In this document: piece after piece, positions 34,671-43,896 of the stretch | How positions within the stretch are numbered: position 1 is the stretch's first letter | Layout: each line of letters starts with the position of its first letter | NCBI GenBank assembly: GCA_026014615.1 | Contig: JAOZHZ010000020.1 | Location: 354,872 to 418,871, forward strand | Reading direction: 5' to 3' | DNA: 64,000 bases | From: Candidatus Bathyarchaeota archaeon | GTDB lineage: Archaea > Thermoproteota > Bathyarchaeia > Bathyarchaeales > Bathycorpusculaceae | The notes under the pieces: generated by a model | Told to the model about the DNA's origin: nothing | The model's input: the letters and a program-made list of their open reading frames with translations, nothing else | The model's database searches: none | Made by a program: the position numbers and the translations under genes

Positions 34671-35104
34671 ATGTCAAGAATAAACATTAACGTAACTTTC
34701 TCGATTTCTTTGATAAACTCCATCTGATGATACGTTACTGCTTTGACGCCGACTTTCTGCGGATGCTTCTGGGGGTCAAATTTTTCCCCATAAACGTCGG
34801 CACGGAGTTTGAAGCCTTCCGTGGTCTCTTCGATGCTTTGAACTTCAAATTTTGAGAACACCATGCCCTGCAACTCGAACTTCACCAGCAACGCTTCCAG
34901 CCAACAGTAAAGAAGCGCGTATTCATCCTCAGCTTCCACCTCAACCGTGTCCTTCTCTGTTGGGCTGATTTTGTGGGCGTCCGTCATGACTTCAAACATG
35001 GCAAGCGCCGCATTCCCCATTGCTGCCTCCATGGTTGCGCCGTATGCTGCTATGTATGCGTCTGCAGTGTGTTCCAGAAACTCAAATTTCTCCGTTTTTT
35101 CCAA
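34667..35104 (-). CDS. archease (RtcB activator)
   Basis: 145 residues of the archease family, which speeds guanylylation and multiple turnover of the RtcB ligase. Typical features: FLEHTADAYIAAYG at the start (Asp metal ligand), an acidic segment EAEDEYALLYCWLEALL, and the C-terminal VKAVTYHQMEF. rtcB lies at 31411 on the same strand but separated by two genes, so the pair is neighbouring rather than co-transcribed. A TATA-like GTTTATATCC (rc, 35141-35150) lies 37-46 nt upstream of the start. Confidence 0.93.
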   Translation of the reverse strand: MEKTEKFEFLEHTADAYIAAYGATMEAAMGNAALAMFEVMTDAHKISPTEKDTVEVEAEDEYALLYCWLEALLVKFELQGMVFSKFEVQSIEETTEGFKLRADVYGEKFDPQKHPQKVGVKAVTYHQMEFIKEIEKVTLMFILDI

Positions 35105-35260
35105 CTCCCGAAACCTACCAATAGAGGATTAAATGCTGCGGATATAAACAGTTTCGCTAAAACCCCTCAAGGAGATAGGATAGTCAAAACGAAGCCTAAC
35201 TACAGTAGCAAGCTGCATATTTAATACCTGACTTGCATAATCTCTCCACCGAGGATGTAC

Positions 35261-35629
35261 ATGGGCAGTCAACTTGATGCTTTCCTTGCTTTGTACAGTC
35301 GAGAAACCAGAGAAAACGTGCTCTGCTTACGAAACTTGGTTTTAGAGACTTTTCCCCCCGCGGTGGAACAAATTGACCCTAAATCAGGCGTAATCGCTTA
35401 TGGTTACGGCAAGCGAGACTACACAGGCGGGGTCTTCGTCATTACACCGTTCATGAAGCACGTTAACTTGATTTTTAGCAAAGGCGCCCAGCTTCCTGAC
35501 CCCTTAAACCTGCTGGCTGGCACCGGCAAACAGGCACGGCACATAAAAATCAAATCTGAAGCAGAAACCCAAAACCCTGCCCTACGCCAGCTTCTGAAAG
35601 AAGCCCTTAAACTAGACTACACCGAATAG
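35261..35629 (+). CDS. DUF1801 family protein
   Basis: 122 residues related to DUF1801 (YdhG/IscX-like small alpha/beta proteins): VIAYGYGKRDYTGGVFVITPFMKHV and the ARHIKIKS segment are typical. No enzymatic role is known; the fold is often described as a ligand-binding dimer. I use the ATG at 35261 because GAGG (35251-35254) is correctly spaced for it and not for the ATG at 35255. A TATA-like CATATTTAATAC (35217-35228) precedes it. The 3' end is 9 nt from the convergent membrane gene. Confidence 0.7.
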   Translation: MGSQLDAFLALYSRETRENVLCLRNLVLETFPPAVEQIDPKSGVIAYGYGKRDYTGGVFVITPFMKHVNLIFSKGAQLPDPLNLLAGTGKQARHIKIKSEAETQNPALRQLLKEALKLDYTE

Positions 35630-35638
35630 GCGGGTCGG

Positions 35639-36388
35639 TTAGGAGAAGTAGTTGTGGACGTAGGCGTGGGTTTTGGTGACGTAGGGCGTGAGAACAATTG
35701 TTAACACAGTGCCTATTGTGGCTAAAACGATTATGTCTCCGAAGACCCACCCGAAGAAAACCGTGGGGAAAATCTCTGCGGGAACATTCCCAAACGCCAC
35801 TAATGCGCCTACGCCGAAGATGCCTGAAACAAGGCTAGCTACAAAGACACCTACAACAAGCCACGTCACCCAAGTTTTACGGTCTTCCACAACAGCCTGC
35901 AAAGCCAAAACGGCGATGGCTGCAATGAACGTGAACACGAAAACTTCTGTCCACGCAAAAGAAGCAGCGAACCCTGAAACCACAACATCAACCACAAGAA
36001 GCCCCGTCAAAGCGTAGGTCAAATTCGGTTTTTTCAAAGTTGCAGGCTTCATTTTGAGTTTTCGGTAAATCACCAGCGGCACGAAACCTTCAAAGAAATC
36101 CGCCAACGCCCAAACAAGCACAAAATCCAGTCCATACCCAAAATAGAGCCCCATAAACACGCAGCTCAAGTATCCTGCGATGCTGCCCCAAACGCCAAAC
36201 CACAAAGCCAACGGCACATAAACCGCCGCCGCAATGTAGAGCCCCGACACGCCTGGAACAGGAGAAACAGGAGCTGAAACCACTGCCCAGATAGCTAAGA
36301 AAGTGCAGACTACGGTTGCGGCTGCGCAGACAACGGGTTGACGCCAAGTGACTCCCCGAATAGAGGCTGGTAGTGTGGTTTTGGACAC
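35639..36388 (-). CDS. polytopic membrane protein, ECF-transporter substrate-component-like
   Basis: 249 residues with six predicted membrane segments. The segments YIAAAVYVPLALWFGVWGSI, GYLSCVFMGLYFGYGLDFVL and ADFFEGFVPLVIYRKLKMKP resemble substrate-binding (S) components of energy-coupling-factor vitamin transporters, but the match is by general topology, and the substrate is unknown. No ECF ATPase is in the window. The GTG start at 36388 coincides with the transcript start predicted from TTATTTATCG (rc, 36411-36420), so the mRNA is probably leaderless. Confidence 0.6.
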   Translation of the reverse strand: MSKTTLPASIRGVTWRQPVVCAAATVVCTFLAIWAVVSAPVSPVPGVSGLYIAAAVYVPLALWFGVWGSIAGYLSCVFMGLYFGYGLDFVLVWALADFFEGFVPLVIYRKLKMKPATLKKPNLTYALTGLLVVDVVVSGFAASFAWTEVFVFTFIAAIAVLALQAVVEDRKTWVTWLVVGVFVASLVSGIFGVGALVAFGNVPAEIFPTVFFGWVFGDIIVLATIGTVLTIVLTPYVTKTHAYVHNYFS

Positions 36389-36482
36389 AAATCGACAAAA
36401 AGATAGCGGCCGATAAATAAGTTATGAATAACCGCTAACTATCCTTCTCGTTCGAACTGTTTTCTCTTAAACCCTGCAGTTT

Positions 36483-36884
36483 TTAGGACAGTTTTTGCTT
36501 TATTTTGCTTAGGACGTCAGTGAAGTCTGCGGGTTGTTCAGGTTTCATTCCTTTCTTGGAAACCTTTAGGATTGTTCTGTAGCCTTTTTTGGACAGTGTT
36601 TTCTCTAAGGATCCAAATGTGCTTCCCTTGAAGAGTGCGTAGGTGCAGAACAATATGGCTTTTTTGTCTTCAGTTTGGGGTATGTTTTCCACAAACGCTT
36701 TGGTTTCTTTCGCAGGTCTAAAGCCCTCCACGGGGGTGCCCAGAATCAGAAGGTCAATGTTTTGGACAGCTGACGGTTGGGCTGAAGATATGTTTATGGT
36801 GGAGGCGTTTGTAGCTTCGGCTATGGCTTCAGCGAGGCGTTTGGTGTTGCCTGTTCTTGAGAAGTAAACAACGCAGGTTTGCAT
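36483..36884 (-). CDS. flavodoxin family protein
   Basis: 133 residues. The FMN phosphate loop is YFSRTGNTKRLAEAIAEAT at the N-terminus, followed by LLILGTPVEGFRPAKETKAF and AILFCTYALFKGSTFGSLEK, which form the usual flavodoxin fold. Likely an electron carrier or a flavodoxin-like redox protein of archaeal type. It is transcribed alone. Partner enzymes are not evident from the neighbours. Confidence 0.8.
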   Translation of the reverse strand: MQTCVVYFSRTGNTKRLAEAIAEATNASTINISSAQPSAVQNIDLLILGTPVEGFRPAKETKAFVENIPQTEDKKAILFCTYALFKGSTFGSLEKTLSKKGYRTILKVSKKGMKPEQPADFTDVLSKIKQKLS

Positions 36885-37010
36885 ATTCTGTATTCAGCCG
36901 TTTCGCCTTAAATAACCTTTGATGCTTAAACAACCCACGTCAAAAGACGGCGAGAACTGTTAATTGAAGAGCTTTTGCTTGTTCATGAATGTTTTTTTGG
37001 TGGTTGCAAA

Positions 37011-37022
37011 AGCATTTATAAG
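37011..37022 (+). promoter_or_regulatory. TATA box of the homocysteine/sulfide operon
   Basis: AGCATTTATAAG at 37011-37022 is a typical archaeal TATA box. The TTG start at 37049 lies about 27 nt after it, so the message is probably leaderless or nearly so. Confidence 0.5.
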
Positions 37023-37048
37023 CTCAAAACCCTTTTTGTTGGCGTTGG

Positions 37049-38569
37049 TTGGAGGAGAAAGCGCTCAAACCCAAAAAAAACACTCGAACAATCGAAGAAA
37101 TTAACCAAAAAATTAGAACAGGCGATGCACAAGTTTTAACCGCTGAAGAAATGAAGCGGCTTGTTGAAAGCAGCGGCGTAGAAGTCGCCTTTAAAGAAGT
37201 TGATGTTGTCACCACAGGCACTTTTGGAGCTATGTGCAGTTCAGGCGCCATTATAAACGTGGGGCACTCGGACCCGCCCATGAAACTTGAGAATGCTTGG
37301 ATGAATAACGTGCCAGTTTGTCATCCGGGCGCGGCGGTGGATCTTTACATTGGGGCATCTGCTATGTCAGAGATGCCGCCCTACGAGTACGGCGGGGGGC
37401 ACTTAATTGAGGACCTAGTTGCTGGCAAGGAAGTGGAGCTGGAGGCTACCGCTTCTGGGAGCGATTGTTATCCGCGGACTCATCTTAAGACTAACTTGAC
37501 TAAGGATGATTTGAACCAGTTTTACCTGCTTAACTTCCGCAACTGCTACCAACATTACAACTGCGCTGTGAACAGCCGAGATGAAACCATTTACACTTAC
37601 ATGGGAAAACTACTGCCGCGCATGCGTAACGCCACGTTTTCAGGCGCAGGCGAATTGAACCCGCTTATGAATGACCCCAACTACGAAACCATCGGCATCG
37701 GAACCCACATATTTCTAGGCGGCACACAAGGATACGTAATTGGAGAGGGTACTCAGCATGAGGCACAAAGCCAAGACGGCACCCTGATGGTTCGCGGCGA
37801 CGCCAAAAAGATGAGCCCCGAGTTTCTACGGGGTGCAGCGTTTACGCGGTATGGCACAACGCTTTACGTTGGGTTAGGCATACCCATTCCTATCCTGAAT
37901 GAAGGGCTAGTTAAGAAGACAGCCGTTAGGGATGAGGAGATTTTTACGAACGTGGTGGATTATGGGGTTCCTCGCAGAGACCGCCCTAAACTGGCAAAAG
38001 TCAGCTACAAAGAGTTAAAGTCTGGTAGCATAAACATAGAAGGCAAAAAAATCAAGGTCAGCTCGATGTCCAGCCTAAAAACAGCGCGAAAAATAGCTGT
38101 AACTCTCAAAGACTGGATTTCGCAAGGCGAATTCTTCTTGTCTGCGCCTGTAGAGCGTTTACCTCTTGACAGCGCCTCAACGCCCATGAAGCAGACTGAG
38201 CCCACCGCGTTTGTTTTCAACGTTATGCAGAACGCCGTTACCTGCAAAGAAACCGAAGCCATATGTGACGTTGCTAAACGAATCGTAACCAAATCCGTAA
38301 ACCACATCGTAGTTGTGGATGGCTCGGGTCGGTTGAACGGTATCGTAACTTCATGGGATATTACACGTGCTTTAGCTGAGGGCAAAACCGCTTTGGCGGA
38401 CATAGTTACAAGGCGTGTGTTCACGACAAAACCTGATGAACCTCTGGAAACCGCGTCCAAGCGTCTTGCTCAACACAACATATCTGCGCTTCCAGTAATT
38501 GACAATGAAAAGCGGGTGTTGGGGATAGTCACGTCTGAAGATGTTTCTAAACTGTTGGGGAGGAAATAG
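37049..38569 (+). CDS. L-aspartate semialdehyde sulfurtransferase (DUF39 / HcyBio) with CBS domains
   Basis: 506 residues. The N-terminal about 365 residues are the HcyBio (DUF39) domain, which in methanogens makes homocysteine from aspartate semialdehyde and a sulfur source. The two conserved cysteines are Cys63 (GAMCSSGA) and Cys140 (GSDCYPRT). Two CBS domains follow (about 390-445 and 450-505), a possible regulatory site for adenosyl compounds. The start is a TTG at 37049 directly after a predicted TATA box. The ferredoxin gene begins 4 nt after the stop, and the third gene of the set follows. Confidence 0.9.
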   Translation: MEEKALKPKKNTRTIEEINQKIRTGDAQVLTAEEMKRLVESSGVEVAFKEVDVVTTGTFGAMCSSGAIINVGHSDPPMKLENAWMNNVPVCHPGAAVDLYIGASAMSEMPPYEYGGGHLIEDLVAGKEVELEATASGSDCYPRTHLKTNLTKDDLNQFYLLNFRNCYQHYNCAVNSRDETIYTYMGKLLPRMRNATFSGAGELNPLMNDPNYETIGIGTHIFLGGTQGYVIGEGTQHEAQSQDGTLMVRGDAKKMSPEFLRGAAFTRYGTTLYVGLGIPIPILNEGLVKKTAVRDEEIFTNVVDYGVPRRDRPKLAKVSYKELKSGSINIEGKKIKVSSMSSLKTARKIAVTLKDWISQGEFFLSAPVERLPLDSASTPMKQTEPTAFVFNVMQNAVTCKETEAICDVAKRIVTKSVNHIVVVDGSGRLNGIVTSWDITRALAEGKTALADIVTRRVFTTKPDEPLETASKRLAQHNISALPVIDNEKRVLGIVTSEDVSKLLGRK

Positions 38570-38573
38570 CGGT

Positions 38574-38978
38574 ATGGTGCGGATTCTGCTTAGGTTTTCG
38601 GAGCAAATCGTTGAGGACCCCATCGTTTCCCAGATTATCCTCGACTTGAAAGTGCCCATAAACATCCTCACCGCCTACGTAAACAACAAAGGCGGCGAAG
38701 TCTTAGCTGATGTTCCTGATGAAGTATTGGACAAAGTTGTGGCTGCTTTTCGCAAAAAAGGTGCAACGGTGAGCTTTCCCAAACTCATCGAGGTGGACAT
38801 GGACAAATGCATCAGCTGCGGCGGCTGTGTTGCCTTATGTCCTGTAGAAGCCATAACTGTTGCTGAGGATTCTTCGATTGTTTTTGACAAGGAAAAATGT
38901 GTTGGCAGCACCTGTAGCGCTTGTGTTGATGCGTGTCCCGTGCGGGCAATTAAGTCGATTAGGCAGAACAACCACTAA
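38574..38978 (+). CDS. NIL-domain ferredoxin partner of the homocysteine enzyme
   Basis: 134 residues: an N-terminal NIL domain (RILLRFSEQIVEDPIVSQII, about 1-70) followed by two [4Fe-4S] motifs, CISCGGCVALCP and CVGSTCSACVDACP (the second has an extra residue between the first two cysteines). In methanogens the equivalent (MA1822) supplies electrons to the DUF39 sulfurtransferase. The ATG at 38574 has GGAGG 10 nt upstream, and the gene is 4 nt downstream of the sulfurtransferase stop. Confidence 0.9.
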   Translation: MVRILLRFSEQIVEDPIVSQIILDLKVPINILTAYVNNKGGEVLADVPDEVLDKVVAAFRKKGATVSFPKLIEVDMDKCISCGGCVALCPVEAITVAEDSSIVFDKEKCVGSTCSACVDACPVRAIKSIRQNNH

Positions 38979-39000
38979 AAGAGGCGTTAACCCTGAAAGG

Positions 39001-39705
39001 GTGAGGAACCTGTTCAAAGAAACATTCACCTACAAGGATTCTCAATGTGCCATAATCGCTGACAAAGAAAGCGGAATCCAAACCGCCAAACAATCGATAA
39101 AACATCACCGAACCGAACTCGAAAAATTTCTATCTGAGAGCCCGAAATTTGGTTACACCCTCAAACCTTTTCCCGCGCCCGAAGAACCGTTAGTGGCTAA
39201 GTTGATGGCTCAAGCCGCGCAAAAAGCAAGTGTTGGTCCGATGGCTGCGGTCGCGGGGGTTCTAGCGGATTTAGCCGTTGAAGGTATGGTTGCTGATGGG
39301 TGTAAGGTGGCGGTGGTTGAAGATGGCGGGGAAATTTCTGCAGTTTCTAATGCACCTGTTGATGTTGCTGTTGCCGTTGGGGATGAGCCGTTGTCGAGGC
39401 GGTTTGGTTTTCGGTTAACTGCTTTCCCAGTTGGTGTAGGTACGAGTTCGGGGCGGTTTAGTCATGCGTTTAGTTTTGGTGATGCGGAAGCGGCTACTGT
39501 TTTCTGCAGGGAAGCGGGTTTGGCGGATGCCGCGGCGACCGCTGTTGCTAACGTGGTTCAGGGCAAGGATTTCAAGGCGGCAATTGAACGCGGCATACGT
39601 GTTGCTAAATCTATCTCGGGTGTGGAGGGCGTTATGGTTCTGTATAAGGGAAATGTTGGTACTTGGGGCAAAATTCCACAGATAATTAAAATTGACTTAA
39701 AGTAG
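39001..39705 (+). CDS. UPF0280 (COG2122) family protein, sulfide assimilation
   Basis: About 234 residues from GTG 39001 (an earlier ATG at 38929 would overlap the ferredoxin gene). It belongs to UPF0280, fold-related to the ApbE flavin transferases. The segment ASVGPMAAVAGVLADLAVEG, then VVEDGGEISAVSN and VGTSSGRFSHAFSFGDAEA, are typical. In Methanosarcina the homologue MA1715 is needed for efficient sulfide use in homocysteine synthesis with the DUF39 pair. Its place directly after those two genes supports the same job here. Confidence 0.82.
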   Translation: MRNLFKETFTYKDSQCAIIADKESGIQTAKQSIKHHRTELEKFLSESPKFGYTLKPFPAPEEPLVAKLMAQAAQKASVGPMAAVAGVLADLAVEGMVADGCKVAVVEDGGEISAVSNAPVDVAVAVGDEPLSRRFGFRLTAFPVGVGTSSGRFSHAFSFGDAEAATVFCREAGLADAAATAVANVVQGKDFKAAIERGIRVAKSISGVEGVMVLYKGNVGTWGKIPQIIKIDLK

Positions 39706-39867
39706 TGGAAAGAAACCGCTTTGTTGCTCGGAAAAACTATGCCCCGTACATAAAGGAAATTGGCGCCTGCGGTTTGGTTGCTAGCACGTTTTTCTTTTTT
39801 GACGACTTCTTTTATGTTTCGTATTTTTACTTAACATAATGTATGCGAAACTGCTGCAACTCTACAT

Positions 39868-40716
39868 TTAACTTGATGCCAAAACAAGTTTACAGTTGGA
39901 TGCCAAAGTCTTGTCTTTTGGTTGTTCGCTTTCTTTCCAACTGGTTTCAAAATACTTGTTAGCCATCTCCACTATGGGTGCATTATTCGACCGCAACCAA
40001 ACCATATTTTTCATCAGTTTTTCTTCACACATCGCGATGAAAACCGTTTTTCTGTCGAAAATCGCCATTTCTATTTGTGGAGCCCCTTCGGTAAATCTGT
40101 ACTCAATTTTTTGAAGTTTACACCTGATGCCAGTGTCGAAAATATGTGAGCCTTCGGATAGACTGTCCCGCACTGGTTTTTCTGTAATCACCCGTATCTT
40201 GGCGTTTCCCTTCATTACCCCGTCGATGCATTCCTCTGCCGATGTCTGGCTCCACTGAATAAATTTGTTCAATGGAATAATCATGTCTACGCTGATGCGG
40301 GCTTTTTTGTACTCTTTCACAATGAATTCTCTGTTTTTTCCTCTAGGGGTTACAAATGTTGTTGGGGCGTCGTTTATTTGAGGGCTTTCTGGATGCTGTT
40401 GACTTTTGATGGCCTTTTTAATTTTCGTGTGAAGTTGTTTGTCTTTGTTCTTTTTTTGTTCTAAAAGAATTTCGTAAACTTCTTCTATAGAAAGAGCCCT
40501 GAACGCTTTGGGTGATGCTAATACTTCTCCAACCAGCCGTTTTCCTTGAAGTTTTGCCATAGCTTGATAGACAATTTCTCGTGGGATTCCTGAAAATTTT
40601 GAGGTTGCTCTTGCGGTGGCTGTTCCTAATCTATAAAGCGCAACAAATACTCTGGCTTCGTTCAACGTTAGCCCCAAGGCAATTAGGTTTTCAACATGCT
40701 CGCCGCAAGTATCCAA
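39868..40716 (-). CDS. TrmB-family transcription regulator, module 1
   Basis: 282 residues. N-terminal winged helix of the TrmB type (VENLIALGLTLNEARVFVAL then GTATARATSKFSGIPREIVYQAMAKLQGKRLV), a helical linker (LLEQKKNKDKQLHTKI) and a C-terminal sensor-like domain ending in MVWLRSNNAPIVEMANKYFE. The same layout appears in the regulator at 59650 and in the fragment at 63818. It is divergent from the PQQ-propeller gene at 40927, with a perfect inverted repeat between them (40841-40863). Control of that gene is therefore likely. The effector is unknown. Confidence 0.8.
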   Translation of the reverse strand: MDTCGEHVENLIALGLTLNEARVFVALYRLGTATARATSKFSGIPREIVYQAMAKLQGKRLVGEVLASPKAFRALSIEEVYEILLEQKKNKDKQLHTKIKKAIKSQQHPESPQINDAPTTFVTPRGKNREFIVKEYKKARISVDMIIPLNKFIQWSQTSAEECIDGVMKGNAKIRVITEKPVRDSLSEGSHIFDTGIRCKLQKIEYRFTEGAPQIEMAIFDRKTVFIAMCEEKLMKNMVWLRSNNAPIVEMANKYFETSWKESEQPKDKTLASNCKLVLASS

Positions 40717-40840
40717 CTTCTACACCTTAGGGGGCATAAATGAGCAGATGGGGTATAGTTAAGGTTTTTCCCGATTAAACCGCAAATTCTACTTTAATCT
40801 GGTGAATTATGTTCTCCTGCATTTCTAAATGTTTCTGCCC

Positions 40841-40863
40841 TGTAAGTTAAGGTTTAACTTACA
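40841..40863. promoter_or_regulatory. inverted repeat, candidate operator of module 1
   Basis: TGTAAGTTAA-GGT-TTAACTTACA is a perfect 10-bp inverted repeat between the divergent TrmB (39868) and PQQ-propeller (40927) genes, 64 nt before the latter's ATG. A TATA-like CTTTATTT (40886-40893) lies between it and that ATG. Confidence 0.6.
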
Positions 40864-40926
40864 AACTCTTAAACGCCCAGTCAAGCTTTATTTCGCTGAA
40901 CTTTCAAGGAGCGACGAAAAGTAAAC

Positions 40927-43530
40927 ATGAATGCCCACAAATTGAATTTTAATTTGTCAAATGAACCTAAAGCTGTTATTTCGATGTTTCTGCTACTGAC
41001 TATGGCTGCTACGATGGTTGCTTTACCAACCTCCACCGCTCATGACCCCGCATGGAATGTGCCCACCTACGCGTTTCTAAACGTTGAACCCAACCCTGTC
41101 GGCATAGGCCAGACAGTGTTTGTCACCTTCTGGCTAGACAAAGTCCCGCCAACTGCAAACGTAGCATTTGGCGACAGATGGGAAAACATGACCGTTAAAG
41201 TCACAAAACCAGACGGAACCACCCAAAACTATGGACCCTTCAGTTCTGACGATGTCGGCGCAAGCTACATGACTTTCATACCTGATGCATTGGGAACCTA
41301 CAAGTTCCAGTTCATATTCCCAGGACAAATAATTGCTGGCGCTAACCCTGCCCCAACCGGAACCAATAACGCAGCAACCGTTGGCGACTACTACATGCCA
41401 AGCCAAACCCAAGAAATCGAGCTTGTTGTGCAGCAAGACGCCATAGAGCCTTGGCCAGGCACTCCGCTACCTGAAAACAATTACTGGCAGCGCCCCGTAA
41501 ACGGTATGAACCCCGAATGGACAACAATCACAGGCGACTGGTTGATGAGTACATACGATGGTTATGGTAACTGCTACAATCCCTACACTTACGCGCCCGA
41601 CAGTGCACACATAGTGTGGACATACCCACTAGCATATGGCGGCGTCAACGGAGGAGAATACGCGGACTGGAACTACTACACAGGCTTAGCATACGAAACC
41701 AAATTCAGCTCCGGCATAATCATGTACGGACGGCTATACTTCAACGTGCCAATGAGTACCTCTGCTAACGCTGGAGGAACCACTTGCATTGATCTGCGCA
41801 CTGGTGAACAAATCTGGTATCAAAGCGGTATGCGCATTTCTTTTGGTCAAGAGTTTGACTATTACTCACCTAACCAATTCGGCATCATACCCTACCTATG
41901 GCAAACAGGCTCAACCTACAACTTCTACGACCCATACAACGGACAATGGTTATTCTGCCTACAAAACGCCTCAACAGGAACAACAGTCTTTGGTCCTAAT
42001 GGCGAACTCTTAGTCTACAACATGGGCAGGAACGGCAACTGGCTATCCCTTTGGAACTCAACCAAAGCTATCATGCACTACCAGCAACCAGGTGTATTGC
42101 CAGGTGGTAACGTATGGCAATGGAGACCCCTCATGCAGACCACCATGGACTGGAACTACGGCATCGAATGGAACGTAACCACCACACCCTACAACCAAAC
42201 AATACCCGGCTCAGGCTCAACAACCTACCAGTCAATTAAGAAAATCACTCCAGACGTAATCTTAGCTACCACGGTCGGCTCTTGGTCTATACCCTACGAT
42301 TGGGAGATGGAAATAGGCTACAGCGCCAAAGACGGCAGTGAACTCTGGGCAGTAAACCGCACCGAACCCATCTCATGGAACACCCTACAAGGTAGCCCAG
42401 CAGGCGACGGAGTCTACACGGAGTTCCACCCAGAAACCATGACCTGGTACGGCTACGACATCTACACAGGCGAGGAACTATGGGGACCAACAGAACCATA
42501 TCATAATGCTTTCGGTGTATACTCTTGGCAGGCAAGAATTGCTGACGGCGTACTCTACGCGGCTTCCTATGGCGGATACTTGTATGCTTACGACGTGAAG
42601 ACTGGTGATAAGCTTTGGGACTTTTATGCTGGAGACAGCGGAGTTGACACTGTTTACGGTTCTTGGCCATTGAACTCGCCAATTGCCATCGCGGACGGCA
42701 AAGTCTACGTAATGGCAGGTCACGCGTATAACCCACCGCTGTTCAAAGGCGCCAAAGTCTACTGCATCAACGCAACCACCGGCGAGGGAATCTGGGACTC
42801 ACTAGGCTTCTACGTCTACAACGGCATTGCCATCGCTGATGGTTTCATGACGCTATACAACAGTTATGATGGCCAAATCTACTGCTACGGCAAAGGACAA
42901 TCAGCAACCACCGTCTACGTACAAAACGACGTCATCAGCTTAGGCAACGAAGTACTCATCAAAGGCACCGTAACCGACCAGTCACCAGGCGACACCTGCC
43001 TTGGCGTACCCGCAGCAGGCACCCCAGCAATCTCCGACGCAGACATGGGTGACTGGATGGCATACTTGTACATGCAGCAATCCAAGCCAGCTGACGCAAC
43101 AGGCGTACAGGTACATTTGACGGCTATTGACCCCAACGGTAACTTCCAAGACATAGGAACAGCCATAAGCGACGACGCTGGATGCTTCACCGTTACCTAC
43201 AAGCCGCCAGTTCCAGGAGTGTACGCTATTACCGCGGAGTTTGAAGGTAGCGGTTCGTACTTTATGAGCCGCGGCGAAACAGCCATATACGTAACTGAAG
43301 CCTCAGCCGCACCCGCAGCGTCCGTAGCATCCACACCGACCCCGCCAACTCCAGCAACCGCCCAGCCGACCAGTGCATCCGCAACCCCCGCACCAACAAC
43401 TCAGACTCCTGTACCTGCACCCGTAACGCAAGCAGCACCAACCTACGAAACCATCTACATAGTCGGCGCAGCCATAGCAGTCATTGCAGTAGTCGCAGCC
43501 GCAGCACTACTGCTCAGAAGACGAAGATAA
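40927..43530 (+). CDS. large PQQ-propeller surface protein 1
   Basis: 867 residues: signal peptide (about 1-38), an N-terminal beta-sandwich (HDPAWNVPTYAF, LNVEPNPVGIGQTVFVTF), then about 450 residues of PQQ-like propeller blades (YAYDVKTGDKLWDF, YCINATTGEGIWD, YCYGKGQSATTV). A C-terminal Ig/carboxypeptidase-regulatory-like domain (VHLTAIDPNGNFQDIGTAIS) follows, then a Pro/Thr/Ala linker, one membrane span and RRRR. It is anchored in the membrane and exposed outside. PQQ itself need not bind. Paralogues are at 55269 and 60659. It has a divergent TrmB upstream and a conserved element 60 nt after its stop. Confidence 0.85.
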   Translation: MNAHKLNFNLSNEPKAVISMFLLLTMAATMVALPTSTAHDPAWNVPTYAFLNVEPNPVGIGQTVFVTFWLDKVPPTANVAFGDRWENMTVKVTKPDGTTQNYGPFSSDDVGASYMTFIPDALGTYKFQFIFPGQIIAGANPAPTGTNNAATVGDYYMPSQTQEIELVVQQDAIEPWPGTPLPENNYWQRPVNGMNPEWTTITGDWLMSTYDGYGNCYNPYTYAPDSAHIVWTYPLAYGGVNGGEYADWNYYTGLAYETKFSSGIIMYGRLYFNVPMSTSANAGGTTCIDLRTGEQIWYQSGMRISFGQEFDYYSPNQFGIIPYLWQTGSTYNFYDPYNGQWLFCLQNASTGTTVFGPNGELLVYNMGRNGNWLSLWNSTKAIMHYQQPGVLPGGNVWQWRPLMQTTMDWNYGIEWNVTTTPYNQTIPGSGSTTYQSIKKITPDVILATTVGSWSIPYDWEMEIGYSAKDGSELWAVNRTEPISWNTLQGSPAGDGVYTEFHPETMTWYGYDIYTGEELWGPTEPYHNAFGVYSWQARIADGVLYAASYGGYLYAYDVKTGDKLWDFYAGDSGVDTVYGSWPLNSPIAIADGKVYVMAGHAYNPPLFKGAKVYCINATTGEGIWDSLGFYVYNGIAIADGFMTLYNSYDGQIYCYGKGQSATTVYVQNDVISLGNEVLIKGTVTDQSPGDTCLGVPAAGTPAISDADMGDWMAYLYMQQSKPADATGVQVHLTAIDPNGNFQDIGTAISDDAGCFTVTYKPPVPGVYAITAEFEGSGSYFMSRGETAIYVTEASAAPAASVASTPTPPTPATAQPTSASATPAPTTQTPVPAPVTQAAPTYETIYIVGAAIAVIAVVAAAALLLRRRR

Positions 43531-43556
43531 AACACCAAAACAAAAATCTCTCTTCC

Positions 43557-43563
43557 TTTTTTT
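43557..43563 (+). terminator. oligo-T terminator after propeller protein 1
   Basis: A run of seven T residues 27-33 nt after the stop, preceded by a pyrimidine-rich stretch. It lies before, not after, the conserved element at 43591. Confidence 0.4.
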
Positions 43564-43590
43564 GTGGAAGACTTAAAATTCAAGAAGAAT

Positions 43591-43677
43591 GGGGCTGAGA
43601 GGGCTCTGGAGAACATTTACAACCTTGCTCGTTGAATGTTCATACTCTCTCTCCTAGTATTAATTCAGAGCTCCAGC
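43591..43677 (+). ncRNA. conserved structured element, copy A
   Basis: GGGGCTGAGAGGGCTCTGG at the 5' side pairs with CAGAGCTCCAGC at the 3' side: an 8-bp stem with one G-U pair, and outer GCTG/CAGC. Inside, AACATT-TA-CAAC-CTTGCTC-GTTG-AATGTT (43612-43640) forms a second hairpin. TCTCTCCTA near the 3' side is shared with copies B and C. Family and strand of action unknown. Confidence 0.55.
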
Positions 43678-43896
43678 AAACCCTTCTTCTTATCTAGAAA
43701 TGGCAATCGTAGATTAAAGCAAGTGATGCTGCAAGACCTTTGTTATAGAACTTCACTCCGAAAAACTTTTATTTTTCAAAACCAGTCTGCATTAACAGAT
43801 TCGAGGCTATATCCATGAATTCGCACCATCAAGCGAAAAAAGTTTCTACACGTTTCTATAGCTTCGGGTACTACTTTTATTATTTCAGCTAACTCA

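Noticed and set aside
43591..43620. CTGAGA in element copy A as a TPP riboswitch
   Set aside because: Copies B and C read CTGAGT, and the second conserved TPP block (GGATAATGCCAGCG-type) is missing in all three.
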